The notes: generated by a model from the letters alone, not told the origin. A stretch of 64,000 nt of DNA from Cenococcum geophilum 1.58 (GCA_001692895.1 KV748242.1:186001-250000), one strand, 5' to 3'; shown: positions 46,836-59,537, numbered from the stretch's first letter. Program-made: numbers and translations.

Positions 46836-47271
46836 TACGAGGCGACTTTGGGGTGGTTACATTCGGTGTAGTATCGCTCGACGCGTTGTCCGACGCGTCG
46901 TCGTCACCACTAGAGCGGGTAAATCGATTAGAATTAAGCTTCTAAGTAGTTAAGGAGGGCGTATTATCGTCGTTAATTACGTTGGTAGATGAGGGGGGTA
47001 TGGCGTTGATCAGGGGCAGGGTGTAGGGGTAGCGGTAAAAATCGTTAAAATTTAACGATGTTGTGCGCGATGGCATGCGAAGTCCGATTTGATGCTTGTA
47101 ATTTTTACTTTCTATACATAGTAGGTTTACCTACCAAATTTGAAATGCGCACGTGTTGTAAGGAGACCTAAGAGTCACTTACCGGTATATCTAGTTTATT
47201 TTTACCACCTCAACTCCAAAAATCTTCAATATTCAACACCTTTTAGTATCGAACATATCGTATTGATATTG

Positions 47272-47467
47272 TGTCGACCGGTAGTCGGTGCACTGATGAG
47301 TAAGTAAAGAATAAGGACTTCACTATAAAGAAAAGAAACTATTTATATATAAGGTAGGTGTCGGAAATAGGAAAGGGGGGGGGGGTATATAACTAAAATG
47401 GGGGTAGTAGTACAACCGGAATGGGAACGGGGATAGGGTAATAGGCTAAATCCAACCTAAATCGACA
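47272..47467 (-). repeat. Copia-3 3' LTR
   Basis: 196 bp, TGTCGACC...AAATCGACA, with short inverted termini. On the minus strand a polypurine tract AGGGGGTG (47468-47475) abuts it, so this is the 3' LTR of a minus-strand element. It contains a run of 11 G (47375-47385). The 5' LTR was not found. Confidence 0.75.
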
Positions 47468-50400
47468 CACCCCCTAGCTTTAAGCCCTCATAGGTTAAAG
47501 CTGCATCGCGGATCTTGGCATAGTGTTAAGTCGAATATACCCCGTATCTTTATTAATTTAAATCCTTTCCTTAATATTAACTAAATTTAATTAATAAACG
47601 AAAGTCTAATGCTTCTGCCTTAGCAGAGCTTTTATTAAGCCGTCTGCTACTATAGCAGCAGTAGGCGTCCAGTTGATCCTAATTTAATCATTACGTACTT
47701 CTTAACGTAACCAGTAATGGTGTATATTAACGTGTTAGAGCCTCATAAATAGCTCTGGTCCGTCCTTTATAAGTAGTTAAATTATCTATAGATTATTATA
47801 ATCAATCGTTTGCCTATTATCTAAGGTTAATCCAATTTCTTTAAAGAAGCGACTCTACTAGATTAATTCTGTGCCTATATATAACAGAGCTATAAGCTCT
47901 ACCTTAGTGCTTAACTTTATTACTAACGTCTACTTAGTAGAGCGCTAATTAATTGGTCTCCCAAATAGGGTAAACAGATATCCTTCCGTACTACATCTAC
48001 TTATTAAATTATCTTTAAACGCTGCATTACTTGCTCCTATAAAGACTTAACTCCCTATATTATGTTTTAAGTATTTAATTGCGAGAGTCCTTATCTAATA
48101 GAGGTAGGCAATTACTTAACGAGCTGCGGCGTTATAAAGGGGTAAGGGATTTTACAGGAATTCCGATAGCTTACTTAAAGCTCTTACTGTATTAGGTCTT
48201 GTAATATAGGTTATATAGAAGAGTAATCCTATTATCCTCTAGTAGACGTAAGTATGTTATTTTAAAGCTTTCTCTAGGTTTAGTAGAAGCCTATTAGTGC
48301 TTATAGGTATACTAACTAAGGGTATATTAGTTAAATAAATGTTATTAGCAATTTTTTTAATATAGGAGTCTTAATAGAGCTACAGCTTTCTCTAACTCCT
48401 CTCTCTTTAGACTTGAATTCTTAGGAACTAGAACAGTTTACCTAGGTCCTTTATTTCGTATTTCTTTATAAGCGCATTTTTAAAGCCTAAAAGCTCCAAT
48501 TAGTTCCCCTTAGTGCTTATAGTATAAATATCGTCTATATAAAAGAATATAATTAGTTAATCGTTATAGTAGAGATACGGCTCTCCACTAATAGGCTTTA
48601 ACCCTAATTTGGTTAGTTTTTAACTTAAGTCGTTATACTAGAGACGTGGTAATTATTAAAGTCCGTAGAGAGCTTTATGTAGTAATAAATATTTGCCCTT
48701 AATAGTAAATCCATCCGGATACTTAATATAAACTATTTTGTTAATTAAGTTGTTCGCAAACGCGTTAATAGCGTCGCCCTACTAAACGTTTAAATTAAAT
48801 GCTATAATAACTACTTCGAGAGCTCTAAAGACCTTAGCTGCCAGAGTCGCCGTATAGATATCCTTATAAATTAACTCTTATAGATCGCCTCTTATATAAA
48901 GTTATACTTTAAACTTTATTAAATATCTATTAGTATCCGTTTTATAAGTAAATCTTTAAGTAGTAAGTATTGTTTTAACTAATAGAGTCTTATCTACGAC
49001 CTTAAATATTCTATAACCGTTTAGGTCTATATATATTTTTAATAGCAGTAATAAGGAACTCTTCCCTATACTAATATCTTATAAGCTCCTTTTAGTTCTT
49101 AGGCGGAAGTAGTAGCTTATTATAATAGAATTTTTATAATATTTTAGGCCTATATAAAAGGCTACCTAAAGTACTTTAAGGCTATCTACCTTCTTAAGGT
49201 AAGTTAAATAAGCTATATATCGTTTAGGTAGCCTCCTTAATTATTTACCTTTTATAATATTGCCTTCCTTAACAACTGCGCCGTCTTTATCCTATAAGTT
49301 ATCTTCTATAGATATATATTTATAATACGGTTATTAACGGGTAGAGAGAGCTAAGGAGCTTAAGGATCCTTTAATAGGAATTAACTAAGGTTCTAGCGTT
49401 TTGTCTAGGGTAAAAAAGGTAGGTAGAAAATTATCCTTTAAGGTTTATAAGCTTGCTACGTTATTGTCTTAATTGGTTACCTAGTCTTAATTTCTACTAT
49501 TATCTACTTAAATCTTATCTAAAGTCTCGTCGTCCTTATTTAACGTCTTATTAAGCTCTTTTTAAAGCATCTTATTAATATATAACATATTAATTATCTT
49601 TAAAAATTAATTAGCGCGTTTATGGAGCAGATTTGCAAGATTTAGCTAGCTATTATTATAGACTAACTACTTATTAAATATTACGTCTCTTATTTATATT
49701 ACCTTTTTTTTACTAGGTATATTAACCTTAAAGATATTTATTAACTAGTACCTAACTAAGTATCCAAAATAAGCTCTTAGCTTAAGCTCTTAAGTATATA
49801 AGAGGTTATATTTAGGCGGGTAAGCTTTATAGCCGTATATATATAGATAGGCTATAATTAGCTTTAATAGTAAGAGCCCTAGTGCCAACTAACGCTTTTT
49901 AAAAGGTGTTATCTAGTTAAGCTAGGCGTTTAGTATCCGATTAATTAAATATACTATAACTTTAACAATCTCTGGCCAGAGCTCTTCTGGTAATTAAGCT
50001 TTAATTCGCATATAATAAGTCTTAATAATAATTACCCCCTTAAAACGTTTAGTAAAACTATTCTAAGACTTTATATATAGGGCTAAGTGCTCTACTATAA
50101 TTCCTTCTTAGGTTATCTAGCTATAGAAGTTGCTACTAAAAGAGGTTTCGCTATTAATTTAGATAACCATAATCTTCTAATTATATTAATACTTTACCCT
50201 ATTTGAATATTATATAATCGCTTATATTAATAACAACTTTTAGGCAAAGGTCTTTATCTTATTTATCTGTAAGAATTTATTAAAGAAATATATCGTCCAA
50301 TTATAACCATTATACGCTACAATCTCTAGAAATAAGTTAATATACGCTTAATAGAAGGGCCTAATTGCCTTATTAGTAGGTTCTCTTCTTAATATAATTT

Positions 50401-50685
50401 ATAAGCCTTACTAACAGTATAGGTCTTATAGTTAATCGTTATTAGTCCTTCAAGCTTTATACCCCCTATCTCTTAGGGTAAATACTTAATTACTTTAGGT
50501 GCTGTATAACCTAGTCTCTTATACTAGAGCCTTCCTACTACTTCCTAATTAAGAGGGGGGTTTTATAATTAGATTACAAATAAGGCTTTTAGCTTATTAT
50601 ACTTAAGGGTTAATTAGTTATAATAGTACTCGCAATAGGCAAACAGTTAATTGTGACCCTTTTTATATAGTAAGTTCTTTTTATT
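47468..50685 (-). pseudogene. Copia-3 pol remnant (integrase, RT, RNase H)
   Basis: Minus-strand order: integrase at about 49700-50500 (GVIIIKTYYMRIKAQLPEEL, VYLINRILNAQLNQITPF), RT with FFYIDDIYTI at about 48530-48562, and an RNase H end ADGLIKALLRQKH at about 47620-47665. Its family differs from Copia-1 and Copia-2. The frame is interrupted at 50685 by gypsy-A2, next to the duplication TTATT, and resumes at 56654. Stops at Gln/Trp codons are abundant. Confidence 0.82.
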
Positions 50686-51101
50686 TATAAGGGCGCGAAG
50701 AGGCTTTAGGGCAGATTTGAAGGAATAATATAAATTCTATCTAAATTTATAGGTATAGCTCTTGTAGAGAATAAGACGTTGCGTAAAGAAGAGAAAGGAC
50801 TAACGTAAGAATCTTATAATTAAATGGTTAGGGGTCTTAGTGGTCGGTGTATGCGTATATACGCATATACGCATATAGTCCTTAACGGACTTCAGTAGAA
50901 TCTAGTAGAACTTAGCAGAACTTAGTAAAAGTTAATTAAGCTAGTAAAATTTAGCGGAATTCGGTTGAGCATCGATTTTACTAAAGTATTTATTTTAGTA
51001 GAATTTGGTAGAGTTTAATTAAGTTGGCATAACTTGGCAGAATTTATCTATTAAGTGTTTTACTAAGATATTCTTACTATAACTAGGCTAGTCCTATTAT
51101 A
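50686..51101 (-). repeat. gypsy-A2 3' LTR
   Basis: Contains about two copies of a 10-bp AGAACTTAGC unit (about 50905-50925); the right LTR has three, which accounts for the 10-bp length difference. Confidence 0.9.
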
Positions 51102-51239
51102 CTACTCCCCTTTAGCCAGAGGCTTAAATAATTCAATATTCTAAGGTTTTTAGTTTTACCGTATTATAAGTATCGTAATTTATTTTAAGTTCTTTTTAAT
51201 TTTAAGCTTTCTGCTATAGTTTTTCGTGTATTCGTGTTA

Positions 51240-54200
51240 GGTGGTAGTTATTTACCTTTATATCGTGTCTATCTAGCTAAAGTAGGCCGCAAAGGATGGT
51301 TATTATGGAATTCTTTTACTAAGAAAGGCGCGTTAGCCTTAATCTAGTTATAGGTTTCTTAGGTTTATATTTTATATCCTTTTTACTTAATAAGAAGTTT
51401 AAATTATTTAGATTATGTTTTCTATCGCATATTATTAATTAAGTTAATAAAGTAAGAACCGTTACCATTGTTAACAACTATAGGAGGTAGCGGCAGCACT
51501 TCGTAAGTTAAAGGTTTACCCTTTAAAGGTTATAGTAAGCTTACGTAAAATATTAGGTATATTTTTATTTTAGTTAGTAGTTTAAGCTTATAGGCGTACG
51601 GGCTAAGTTTCTTCTTAATTCGGTATAAGCCCACGAACTTCCAATTAAGTTTCTTTAAGGCCGTTAAGTCTTTATATTCCGTATATTTAGGTAAACTATA
51701 TCGCCTTCTTTAAAGTCCTATACGGGAGCTTGTCCTTTATTTATATGCCATTCCTATACTATTTAAGCGTACGTTAATTCGCTTTATAGTAGTTCCATTA
51801 ACTACTTTATTTAATTAGCGAAGTTATACGCGTTAATTAACCAAATCCGCTCAGTTATGGGTTCCATTATATTAATTTTAGGTTATAATTTAAATCTAAG
51901 ACGGGGGTCTTGTTTATAGGTTATATAAAATAGCGTCACGCTTATTAATTCGTTTATTATATTATTCGCAGTAAACTTAGCTAATAGTAGCCACTTTTCC
52001 TAGTCGTCTTGTAGGTAGAAGCAGTATATTTATAGGTATTATTCTATAATCGCGTTTGCAATTTTAGTTTATCTATTTATCTCCAAATAAAATATAGTTA
52101 AGAGTTATATTTATATACTTAATTGCTTATATAGGGCTTACTAAAAGTCTAAAACGAACTAGCTTCTATAGTTAGATATTATTAAATTAGGAAGTTCGTG
52201 TAGCTTAAAGACGTATTTAATAAAATATTTAGCTACTAATATTGTATTAATTAAGTCCATGGGAATTATATATCGTATTTTCGTAAGACAATTAACAACT
52301 ACTATAACATTCGTAAACCTATTACTACTAGGCAAGTTAACTATAAAGTTAATTAAGATATCTTGCTATCTTTATATTAGAATTGGTAACGGTTAAAGTA
52401 CTCCTTATTTTTTTTTACGTAAGAAGTCTTTCTATAAATATACGTTCTATATACTTGAATATATTTTTGTACGTAGTTGTATATTATAGGCTAGCAGTAT
52501 ACTCGTTAAATAATCTTATAGGTCTTTATACGGCTAGGGTGCCCTACTATAAGGGAATTGTATATAAATTCGAGTATCTTAAATTATAAGGATTTGGAAT
52601 TCGGAACTACGATCTTTGGTTAATAGTATAATTAATTATTACAAATTTCGCATTTAGTGAGTATAACATCTTTATACTGTCGTTTTCCATTTATATCGCT
52701 TTTATTATATCTACTATCTATATATCGTTCTTATATTTATATTCTATTAACTTATTAATTTCTATTTCCCATTTATTAACTTCTAATTTATTATTAAGTT
52801 CTATATTTAAAAACATAGAATATAGTTTCTTAAAACGTTTAGGGGGTAATAGGATCCGTAATTGATTTGTAATCCGTTTATCTAAAGCGTTTATAGGTAG
52901 GTCCTATAATCGTTATATTAATATATTAGGCTTCTAATTAAGTTTGCCTAGTTAGTATGTAATCTTAAAGTCAAAATATAAAAGGTATTTAGCCTAACGA
53001 ATTTAGTGCTATATTGGCTATTTTATAGTTATAAAGTACTATAGGTTTTTATAGTCCGTTAGTACACGTATTAAAAATAGCAATCCTTTAAGTTTTAAAC
53101 GCTATTATTTAAAGTATTTAATAATTATAAGTAGTTCCTTATTATATATCTTATAGTTTAATTTAATAAGGGCAAGTTTCTAAAAGAGAAAGGCTACTAG
53201 ACGCAGCTCGCCGTTCTTATTATATTATAATAATACCCCTCCTAGTATATAATTAGACGAGTCTGTTTTAACAATACATTTGAGGTTAAAATTAAAGTAG
53301 GTAAGAATCGGGGTAGTTATAAAACGATATTTTAGGTCGTTAAAAGCTTATTTATATTTAGTAGTCTATTTAAATCTTATATTCTTCCTTATTAAGTTTA
53401 CTAATAGCTAAATAATTTTTAAGAAGTGGTTAATAAATTAGCAATAGAAATTTGTAAATCCTAAAAATCCTTAAATATCTTATACGCTACTAGGACTTTC
53501 CTAGTTTATAATTATAGCGACTTTCTTAGGGTCTATTTTAATTCCATTATAGGATATAATTAGGCCTAAGTATGTAACTTTAAACGCGTAGAACTTGTAT
53601 TTCTTAATATTACATTATAAGCCCGTATCCCGCAGGCGTTTAAGGACTATTTAGATGTGTTTTTAATGCTTAAAAAGCAAAGATAAGTAGATTAAGATAT
53701 TATTAATATACGCGGTAATAAATATGTTAAGAAACTTATAAAGCGTATTATTAATATATTACTAAAATATGCCCAGACCATTCTTTATACTAAATAGTAT
53801 TACTAGGTATTTAAAGAGTCCCTATTATATATAAAAAGCTATATACTTCTTATCTCCTTTACGGACGCGAATTCGGTTAAAGGCAGTAACTATATTAAGC
53901 TTTATAAAATATTATACTTTTACTAGGTAGTTAAGCATCTCTTAAAGTAGGGGGATTGGATATTGGTTTTAAATTATAATTATATTTAAGGCTTAATAAT
54001 TAATATAGAATCTTAAGCCTTCTTCTAGCTTTTTAATAAATAGTATAGATAAGGCGAATAGAGATTAACTAGGGTAAATAAATCCTTTTTCTAGATGCTC
54101 GTTAAGGTATTATCGCATTATAAGTAGTTCTTTTTATAATATACCGTATAGCGGACCGAATTTTAGTATTATACTAGGCTTAAGTTCTATCTTAAAATTG

Positions 54201-56200
54201 TGCTTATCTTAGTATAGGGGTAGTTAGTCTGCAAATTGTTTCTTAAACTCGTTAATTAGATTATAATATTCTTTAGGTATAAGAGGTTAAGGGTTAATAT
54301 ATTATTTCAATTCTAGCGCCTTCTTAATATCTTCTATTATTATAGTAAAAAATTTATAATCTTATCTTCTTGCTAACAAGATAAAGGGTACGGCTTATAT
54401 TATACGAATTTTAAGGGGTTTTAATATATTATCTTCGCATTCTTTACTACGATTAGCAGTCGTAGCTTTATTGTGTTAGTTTAGGTTTTATAGTAAGAGC
54501 AATTTATATCTTATTAAATTTAAATAATTATATATCTGTTTATAGGGCAAGTAGTATTTTAAGTAATAACTTTAGCAGTAAGTTATACGGAACTTTAGCG
54601 TTTCTTTAACCTAGCTAATTAAGGGGTTATATCGTTTTAACTATCCGTGTCTAAGTATTACCTTATAATACTTTAAGGGAAATATAAATAGGGAAATATA
54701 TTTAAGGTATTTGCCTATCCGCATCTTTATAAGAGTGTAATGCGTTAGTTTACTATATATTAAGGGCTTACTATTAAAGCCTTATAGGCCTTAGGGCTTA
54801 TTAAGTTTCTTTAAATTTAAGCGTTAAGTTTTCGCGTAGTTTATATTAATAAAACCTATACTAGTAGCTCCGCTATCTATAAGGATTTATACTTCTTTCT
54901 ATTTTTTAAGTATTTAAATTTTACTAAGTATATTAAGGGAGTTGTATTATATATTAGCGCTAAAAGAGCCTAGACACTTATACTCTTCCACTTTTTATCT
55001 TAAGGCGCGACTTAGCCTTAAAGCGATTTATTTTCTAAGTTAACTAAAGGTAAGATACTTTATAGCGACTAAGTATAATTTATAGAATGGGTATAATTTA
55101 AGGATTAGGAGGAACTACGGCGGACCTTTTTAAAAGGGTAAGTTTAGTAATTCCTTTAAATATATCCCTTTTTACTATATCTAAAGCATTCCCTATTTGC
55201 GGCTTAGGCTCTTTATTTATTAGTTCTTAAGGGTGCGTAGGATTAAATAGTATTAAGGTCCATAGGGTTATATATAGGGCTTTAAGGGTTTAGAGATAGA
55301 TCGCGCTTTAGGGTGTATATCGGTTTCGTAAAGTTTTAAATGCAAAATATAGTTAGCTTTAGAGAATAAGTCTGCTTATTATATTAGAGGTCTTTATTAA
55401 TTTGTTAATATATTATAGCAAATTTAGGTAAGTTTTTTAGTAGATCCCTACCTACTAACTAGGCTCTAATTTTATCTAAAATAGCTTAATAAAGAGCGGC
55501 AACTCTAGCGGCTTAATTTTAATCTAGCTCGCTAATAAGGCCCAAAAATTCTAAAAAAAGCTAGTAAAGTCTCGGTTCCGTTATTATAGATTTTTAAGTT
55601 TAGTAATAGCTATATATTTACAGCTAGCGTTATTATACGTTTATTCTAGCAGAGAGATAAAGGTTTTAAAATTAATAAAGGTGCTATTACAGAAGAATAG
55701 GTCTATAGTTTATATAGTATCTTTACTTAAATAAGACATTCTATAGCTAACTTTGCTAGCTTTAGTAGAGTATTAGTTATAGTTCGTTAAAAGTTTAAAG
55801 CGGAGCTTAGTTATAAAGGGTTGTAGGTTATTTTAATTTTTATTAAATATTGGAGGGTTAGGGAGCTTTTTGGATTTTATAATAGGTATTAGATTTATTA
55901 TAGATATAGGTTAAGCTACTATTACTAGTTTAGGGTTCGCGTTTAACGGGTTAGGCTTAGGTATAGTTATTTTAATCTTATTTATAGAGGGTATTAGTAC
56001 TAGGGTCTCTAACGCGAGTACTTTATCGTTGTGGAGTTCTTTACGTATTACTTTAATTAATTACTAATACTGGGCTTCTAGTATAGCTCGTTACTAGGCT
56101 AAGGCATCTATAAAGGGCTATTATATTATAGTCATTTATTCCCTAACTAGGGCTATAATAGTTGACGTAGCGGCTTTAAGTTTATTTACTATTTTAAGGG
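51240..56200 (-). pseudogene. gypsy-A2 gag-pol remnant
   Basis: Minus-strand order: gag at about 55.2-56.2 kb, RT centred on AYINNILIYL at about 53685-53720 (YLDD with both Asp codons changed to Asn), RNase H at about 53.0-53.3 kb, integrase at about 51.7-52.7 kb and a chromodomain at about 51280-51440. 51880-52345 is the reverse complement of 1-600. Loss of both catalytic Asp codons, plus many stops, shows it is dead. Confidence 0.8.
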
Positions 56201-56222
56201 TATTAGTATTAACGTAACGTAA

Positions 56223-56648
56223 TATAAGGGCGCGAAGAGGCTTTAAGGCAGATTTAAAGGAATAATATAAATTCTATCTAAATCTATAGGCATAGCTCTT
56301 GCAGAGAATAAGATATTGCGTAAAAAAGAGAAAGGAATAACGCGAGAATCTTATAATTAAATTGTTAGGGGTTTTAGTGGTTAGTATATATGCACATGTA
56401 TATATATATATATAGTCCTTAATAGACTTTAGTAGAATCTGGTAGAACTTAGCAGAACTTAGCAGAACTTAGCAGAAGTTAATTAAACTAGTAAAATTTA
56501 GCAGAATTCGGTTAAGCGTCAATTTTACTAAAGCGTTAATTTTGGCAGAATTTGGTAAAGTTTAATTAAGTTAGCTGAAATTGGCAGAATTTATATATTA
56601 AGTGTTTTACTAAGACATTCTTACTGTAACTAGGCTAGTCCCCTTACA
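56223..56648 (-). repeat. gypsy-A2 5' LTR
   Basis: 426 bp, retaining the terminal CA. Three tandem AGAACTTAGC units lie at about 56445-56475, and a TATA dinucleotide run lies near 56398-56412. Confidence 0.9.
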
Positions 56649-56653
56649 TTATT

Positions 56654-57860
56654 GTCCTACTATATATTCTTATAGTTAAACTTCTTTAGGTAGGCTAAAT
56701 TTGTATAAAATGCTAGTATATATACTATATTAGTTAAGAAGATCTTCTTAGGACCTAATGGCGTCTAAATAGTAATTACTACCATCTCTATACCCTTAAC
56801 TAGGTCTATACTCGTTCTGGTATATATAAAGTTATTACTTAGTTAGAGCTTATTAATAAATCTTAATTAATTGTTAATAATGTATATCGTGGTTCCATTA
56901 TTAAAAATTACGCTATTGTGTAGCTTATAGTTAGTACCTACCTTATAAGCGCTTATTTAGTATATAGTAAAAGAACTATTGTCTTTTATCTAATTTCGGT
57001 CTAGGCTCCATATAGCTTTTTTTTATAGAGCTTCCTTGCTTAGAGCCTACTGCCTTATTTTTTAATCTTTAACTTAATCCAATCTAATACGCTTATAATT
57101 ATTTCCTTAACTTTTATAGTTATGGCTTTATCTAATTTCTAATCCTTTACTTAAACTGATTCGTTAATATAAGGATAGTCCTTAAACTAGTAAATACCTT
57201 TATAGTAGTATAATAAAGCATCTTTCTTCTATAATATCTTAGATGGTATAGTTTTAGAAGCCTTATCCTTAGGAGCCTTAGAAGCTTTATCCTTACAAGC
57301 TTTATTAATTAACTTGCCCTAAAAGCCTACTATATTAGCGCTAAGCTAATCTTTTCTCTTTTAGGCAGTCTCTAGTTATTAATAGTTCCGATATATTTTA
57401 ACTAGTCAATATATAGATATTACGTAGTTACTAGCCTAGTTATATTTGTTAAATTCAACCCTCTACGTTAAGGCCTAATTTGGTAATACTGGCTTTACCG
57501 CTATTAGAAAGTCTCTAATTACTTAATCGCTGTATATATCTAGCAGGTTAATCTTTTAATAGTTATTATACGTTTTCTCTTACTACTATAGCCAGACCTC
57601 GAAGTTCTGGTTCTTTGGGGCCTTTTTAACCTTAGCGTATTATGTAAATAGGTAGAGCTAACGTGCTATATTAATAGGGGCAACTTTCTTCTTAAGAGCC
57701 ACTAGTGCGTTATATGCTGGGTTAATACCTAGTATATAGGTATTAAGGTTCCTAGCCACTATACCTATAATATAGCTTTTTAGATAAGGTGCTAATAGAG
57801 TACCACTACTACTTTAAAGCTATATATTATATACTTATAGACACCTGTTCTAACGACTCT
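56654..57860 (-). pseudogene. Copia-3 gag and protease remnant
   Basis: This continues Copia-3 beyond gypsy-A2. DNGTTIYIINN at about 56880-56915 is a copia protease active-site segment (usually D-S-G-A). Gag text at about 57360-57800 includes KAPKNQNFEVWL, NLLDIYSDQVIRDFLIAVKP and NPAYNALVALKKKVAP. Gag starts near 57.8 kb. No 5' LTR can be matched beyond it; the sequence changes to Helitron-like DNA by about 58.2 kb. Confidence 0.75.
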
Positions 57861-58229
57861 ACCTTTAGCGGACTCCCTACTATCTTAGGCAGTAACTTTA
57901 CTTAGATACTATCTATTATCCTATAGGGAACCGCGTACTATTATAGGTGCCTGCCTATAGCGGTCGTTCCTCTAGCCTACTTTCTATATACTATCCTTAT
58001 AGTTAAATATATGTATCCACTAGGGTAAAATAAATTAATAGTTTGCAGCTTAGGTATAAAGCTTATCTTATAATATAGCCCCAGCCGGCAGTATTAGTAT
58101 CTTACCTGGTATAGCCCTATTCTAGTCCTAAATACCCTTTAATAGATATATATACCCTCTATAACTACTTACTTAGGTATATACTACTTTTAATACCTTC
58201 TATAATTACGCTATTTTAACTATTTATAA

Positions 58230-58870
58230 TAATACTATAGCTAAGATTAACGAGGCCATCCTTACGCGGCTCTATAGCACCCTAAGCAACTTTTATTCTA
58301 TAGACTCTATAAAATAAAATAAAGAAGAAAATTATATAGAACTGCCGCCAGCAGAGCTCCTATAGATATTTAACCCTAGTATCCGACCTCCATTAAAGCT
58401 TTCCCTAAAGGTAGGCGTGCCTATAATTCTTTTATAAAATCTCTACCCTAAGGAAGGCCTATATAGCGGCACCTATATAGTTATTACGCACTTAGGCCGC
58501 CGCTATATTAAAGCTTAAATACTTAACGGCAGCTATGGCTAATTCCTTATATTAAGCTTACCTCTACAAAGAAAGAACTGCTTTTTAATATTGGTAAAAG
58601 GCAGTTTCTAATTTAGCTATACTTTACTATAACCGTAAATATATTATAGGGTTAGTTCTTTAACATTATAGGCGTTAACTTACGGATACTGGTTTTCACC
58701 TATAGCTAGCTCTATATTACTCTATTTTAGGTTACTACTATAAATAGTATTTTAGTACTGCTTCCCCTAAATTAAATAAAGATACATAATATTATCTATC
58801 TAGAAGTTTTACTTTTATAATAAGGTATATTATTTTATTATATAACTACTTCTATAACTGCCCTATAGGG
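58230..58870 (+). pseudogene. Helitron Rep/helicase C-terminal remnant
   Basis: The + strand reads, with frame jumps, INEAILTRLYSTLSNFYSID, ENYIELPPAELLQIFNPS, LKLSLKVGVPIILL, THLGRRYIKA, LIPYIKLTSTKKELLFNI and GVNLRILVFTYS-LYITLFQ, then INSILVLLPLN and NIIYLEVLL. This order is the end of the PIF1-type helicase of fungal Helitrons (AMTINKSQGQ / GQLYVALSRV region). RIP-type stops are present. The Rep endonuclease and the helicase N-terminal motifs are not in the window. Confidence 0.8.
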
Positions 58871-58871
58871 C

Positions 58872-58907
58872 TAGTAAAACTTTTATAAATACCCTATAGG
58901 GCCTAGT
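58872..58907 (+). repeat. Possible Helitron 3' end: duplicated hairpin plus CTAG
   Basis: Just after the helicase remnant, GCCCTATAGGGCTAGT and, about 30 bp later, ACCCTATAGGGCCTAGT each form a short palindrome followed by CTAG and a T, as expected for a Helitron terminus inserted in AT. The palindrome sits closer to CTAG than usual. Confidence 0.3.
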
Positions 58908-58929
58908 AAAAAAAACCCTTTACCCCCCC

Positions 58930-59220
58930 TCCCCTACTCCTTATCCTTATTCTCTAATAACTCCTCCTTAAAAACCGCCGCCAAACGGCGGAGCAGCCCT
59001 ATAATTTGCCTGCGCTACCTAGGGCGGAAATAGATATAGGTTAGTAGAGCTTTCTCTAACTTCTCTAACTCCTCCCCCTCCTTATTATTATCGTCGTTAT
59101 TATTATTATTATTAATGGTGGCGGTAATAGGATATACGTAGGTATAGGAGCGGAAGTAGGAATGGGCTATAGTAGGGGGGGCGGGGGTAGTAGTAGACGC
59201 TATTATCTTTATTAGTTATA
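58930..59220 (-). pseudogene. Asn-rich coding-like remnant, unrecognised
   Basis: The minus strand reads an Asn repeat (from a TTA/TAT microsatellite at about 59085-59117) followed by KEGEELEKLEKALLTYIYF and RQIIGLLRRLAAVFKEELLE with one TAG in between. It ends at about 58930. The helical, charged composition suggests a former protein, but I do not recognise it. An inverted pair CCGCC/GGCGG at about 58976-58992 falls within it. Confidence 0.3.
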
Positions 59221-59537
59221 CTTTTTACAGCTTATATTACTAACTTATAAACTTAAAAGGAGTAGCGCGCCCCTTTACTACTATAATAGCAGTTAGTATG
59301 GCTACCGCGCAGCTAGCTAGCGACTAGCATCCATTTTATAAATAGGCTCCCGCCCTATATATACGACGTATAGGCCTATAGGGCTATTATACCCCAGCTT
59401 TACGCTAGGGCGGCCTCTATATTTAGGGCCTTAGTGTTACAGACGCTTTAAGTACGATATTACGACTACTTGGAGAAGAGACGGAAGAAGCTAGTTAGTT
59501 AATTTAGGCACGGTCTAGAATAGAGCCGGTAGAACCA
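59221..59537. other. AT-rich spacer before gypsy-C
   Basis: No gene is recognisable. TATTTTATAAATAGGC-like and CTCCCGCCCTATATATAC-like stretches near 59330-59370 could be promoter debris. It ends at the gypsy-C LTR. Confidence 0.4.

Larger units (their letters stand above)
43326..47271 (-). mobile_element. Internally deleted hAT-I relative, interrupted by hAT-III
   Basis: In reverse complement its right part (46844-47271) matches the hAT-I 5' end, including a leader with SSTNVINDDN in place of SSTDVTDDDN. Its start codon is changed from ATG to ATA (46999-47001). 43560-43716 matches the finger region (HKAIRDGKNGM...YC), then jumps directly to the hAT-I 3' end (43326-43560, ACACCATACCAAGAC). 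Without hAT-III it is about 830 bp, so most of the transposase is deleted: a non-autonomous derivative. Its right end is cut by the Copia-3 LTR. Confidence 0.7.
50686..56648 (-). mobile_element. gypsy-A2: complete Ty3/gypsy LTR retrotransposon
   Basis: The 5963-bp element has LTRs at 50686-51101 (416 bp) and 56223-56648 (426 bp) and target duplication TTATT (50681-50685, 56649-56653). LTRs start TATAAGGGCGCGAAGAGG and end CCCCTTACA (right) or CCTATTATA (left, RIP-changed). A minus-strand polypurine tract AAAGGGGAGTAG abuts the left LTR. It is the same family as gypsy-A1 at the window start. It is inserted into Copia-3. Confidence 0.93.

Noticed and set aside
46759-46953. 64-codon + frame crossing the right end of hAT-III
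   Set aside because: It spans the element terminus and target duplication, so it cannot predate the insertion, and it lacks features.
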